DNA of 5,801 nucleotides from Acidobacteriota bacterium (GTDB lineage: Bacteria; Acidobacteriota; Thermoanaerobaculia; Thermoanaerobaculales; Thermoanaerobaculaceae). Below the pieces are notes generated by a model that saw only the letters and a list, made by a program, of their open reading frames with translations, made no database searches and was not told the origin of the DNA. Positions within the stretch are counted from its first letter, which is position 1. Every line of letters starts with the position of its first letter. Position numbers and translations under genes: made by a program. Of this stretch, positions 5,572 through 5,801 are shown one piece after another. The DNA lies in NCBI GenBank assembly GCA_021782525.1, contig JAJXUY010000123.1:1-5801 (forward strand), written 5' to 3'.

Positions 5572-5801
5572 TCACCGTTGCAGCGGCATGAACACCGTGC
5601 CGTGGCGGCCGGGGACGGCGCCGTAACCCATCGGCCGCTCCGGCAGCGGGACGCCGGTGGCGCGGCGGGCGGCGAGCAGCTCGCCGAGCGGGACCGGCCG
5701 GACGCCGCGCGCGGCGGCCTCGCGGAGGAAGCGGCGCAGGTCGTCGGCGTACGGGCCGCCCTCGAGCTCGGCGTGGACGGTGAGCACCGGCCAGGCGGTC
5801 G
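5572..5801 (-). CDS. arnD: ArnD-like 4-deoxy-4-formamido-L-arabinose-phosphoundecaprenol deformylase, C-terminal part only
   Basis: The last 76 codons or so of a polysaccharide-deacetylase-family protein; the start lies beyond the right edge. The segment PVLTVHAELEGGPYADDL matches, from memory, the PVYTIHAEVEG...Y region of E. coli ArnD. The match continues with a helix ending in GVRPVPLGELL (ArnD: GVTFCPLSELL) and a tail with a GR.G motif (here VPGRHG). The His in VHAE corresponds to the late conserved histidine motif of NodB-type deacetylases. ArnD removes the formyl group from undecaprenyl-phosphate-Ara4FN at the inner membrane, before 4-amino-arabinose is added to lipid A, which lowers binding of cationic peptides such as polymyxin. 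The metal-binding motifs are outside the window, so activity cannot be judged. A related NodB-family deacetylase with another substrate is the alternative. The stop overlaps the following small gene. Confidence 0.72.
   Translation of the reverse strand, partial: TAWPVLTVHAELEGGPYADDLRRFLREAAARGVRPVPLGELLAARRATGVPLPERPMGYGAVPGRHGTVFMPLQR

Noticed and set aside
5264..5626. 120-codon + strand frame opposite the small membrane protein
   Set aside because: The - strand reading gives a clean membrane segment and a ribosome site overlapping arnD, while the + strand reading shows no such support.

Overview
This is a G+C-rich window (well above 65% by eye) from a bacterium, with tightly packed genes, many start/stop overlaps and no RNA genes, insertion sequences or CRISPR. 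The end of an ArnD-type lipid A sugar deformylase points to a Gram-negative envelope. The ECF sigma style and the type of glucose-6-phosphate dehydrogenase would fit Acidobacteriota or a similar high-GC deep-branching Gram-negative phylum, but this placement is only a guess from memory.

Layout. (1) Positions 1-2927, + strand, hold a three-gene carbon-metabolism operon: the 3' part of a short-type 6-phosphogluconate dehydrogenase (gnd), a glucose-6-phosphate dehydrogenase (zwf), and a histidine phosphatase whose active-site surroundings resemble yeast sedoheptulose-1,7-bisphosphatase (Shb17) more than ordinary phosphoglycerate mutases. The first two are the NAD(P)H-producing steps of the oxidative pentose phosphate pathway; no 6-phosphogluconolactonase is seen in the window. 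(2) Positions 2928-3098 are a short intergenic region with a purine/pyrimidine inverted repeat followed by a T-tract (a likely terminator or dispersed repeat), a GC hairpin, and an ECF-like promoter. (3) Positions 3099-5256, + strand, hold a second operon with ATGA overlaps: an ECF-type sigma factor, a short single-pass membrane protein that is probably its anti-sigma factor, and an unrecognised membrane-anchored extracytoplasmic protein with a CxxC motif and a helical, HEAT-like C-terminus. (4) Positions 5291-5801, - strand and convergent, hold the C-terminal end of an ArnD-like deformylase and an overlapping small membrane protein.

The most original part is the sigma/anti-sigma/CxxC-protein trio. 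Its promoter has GTGACAA-N16-CGTCT spacing only 8 nt ahead of the start codon, with no Shine-Dalgarno site, so the sigma factor may be autoregulated and translated from a leaderless message. The third protein could be the sensor, or an effector, of a signalling unit. The role of that protein and the partner assignments are inference. The metabolic assignments rest on clear active-site motifs.
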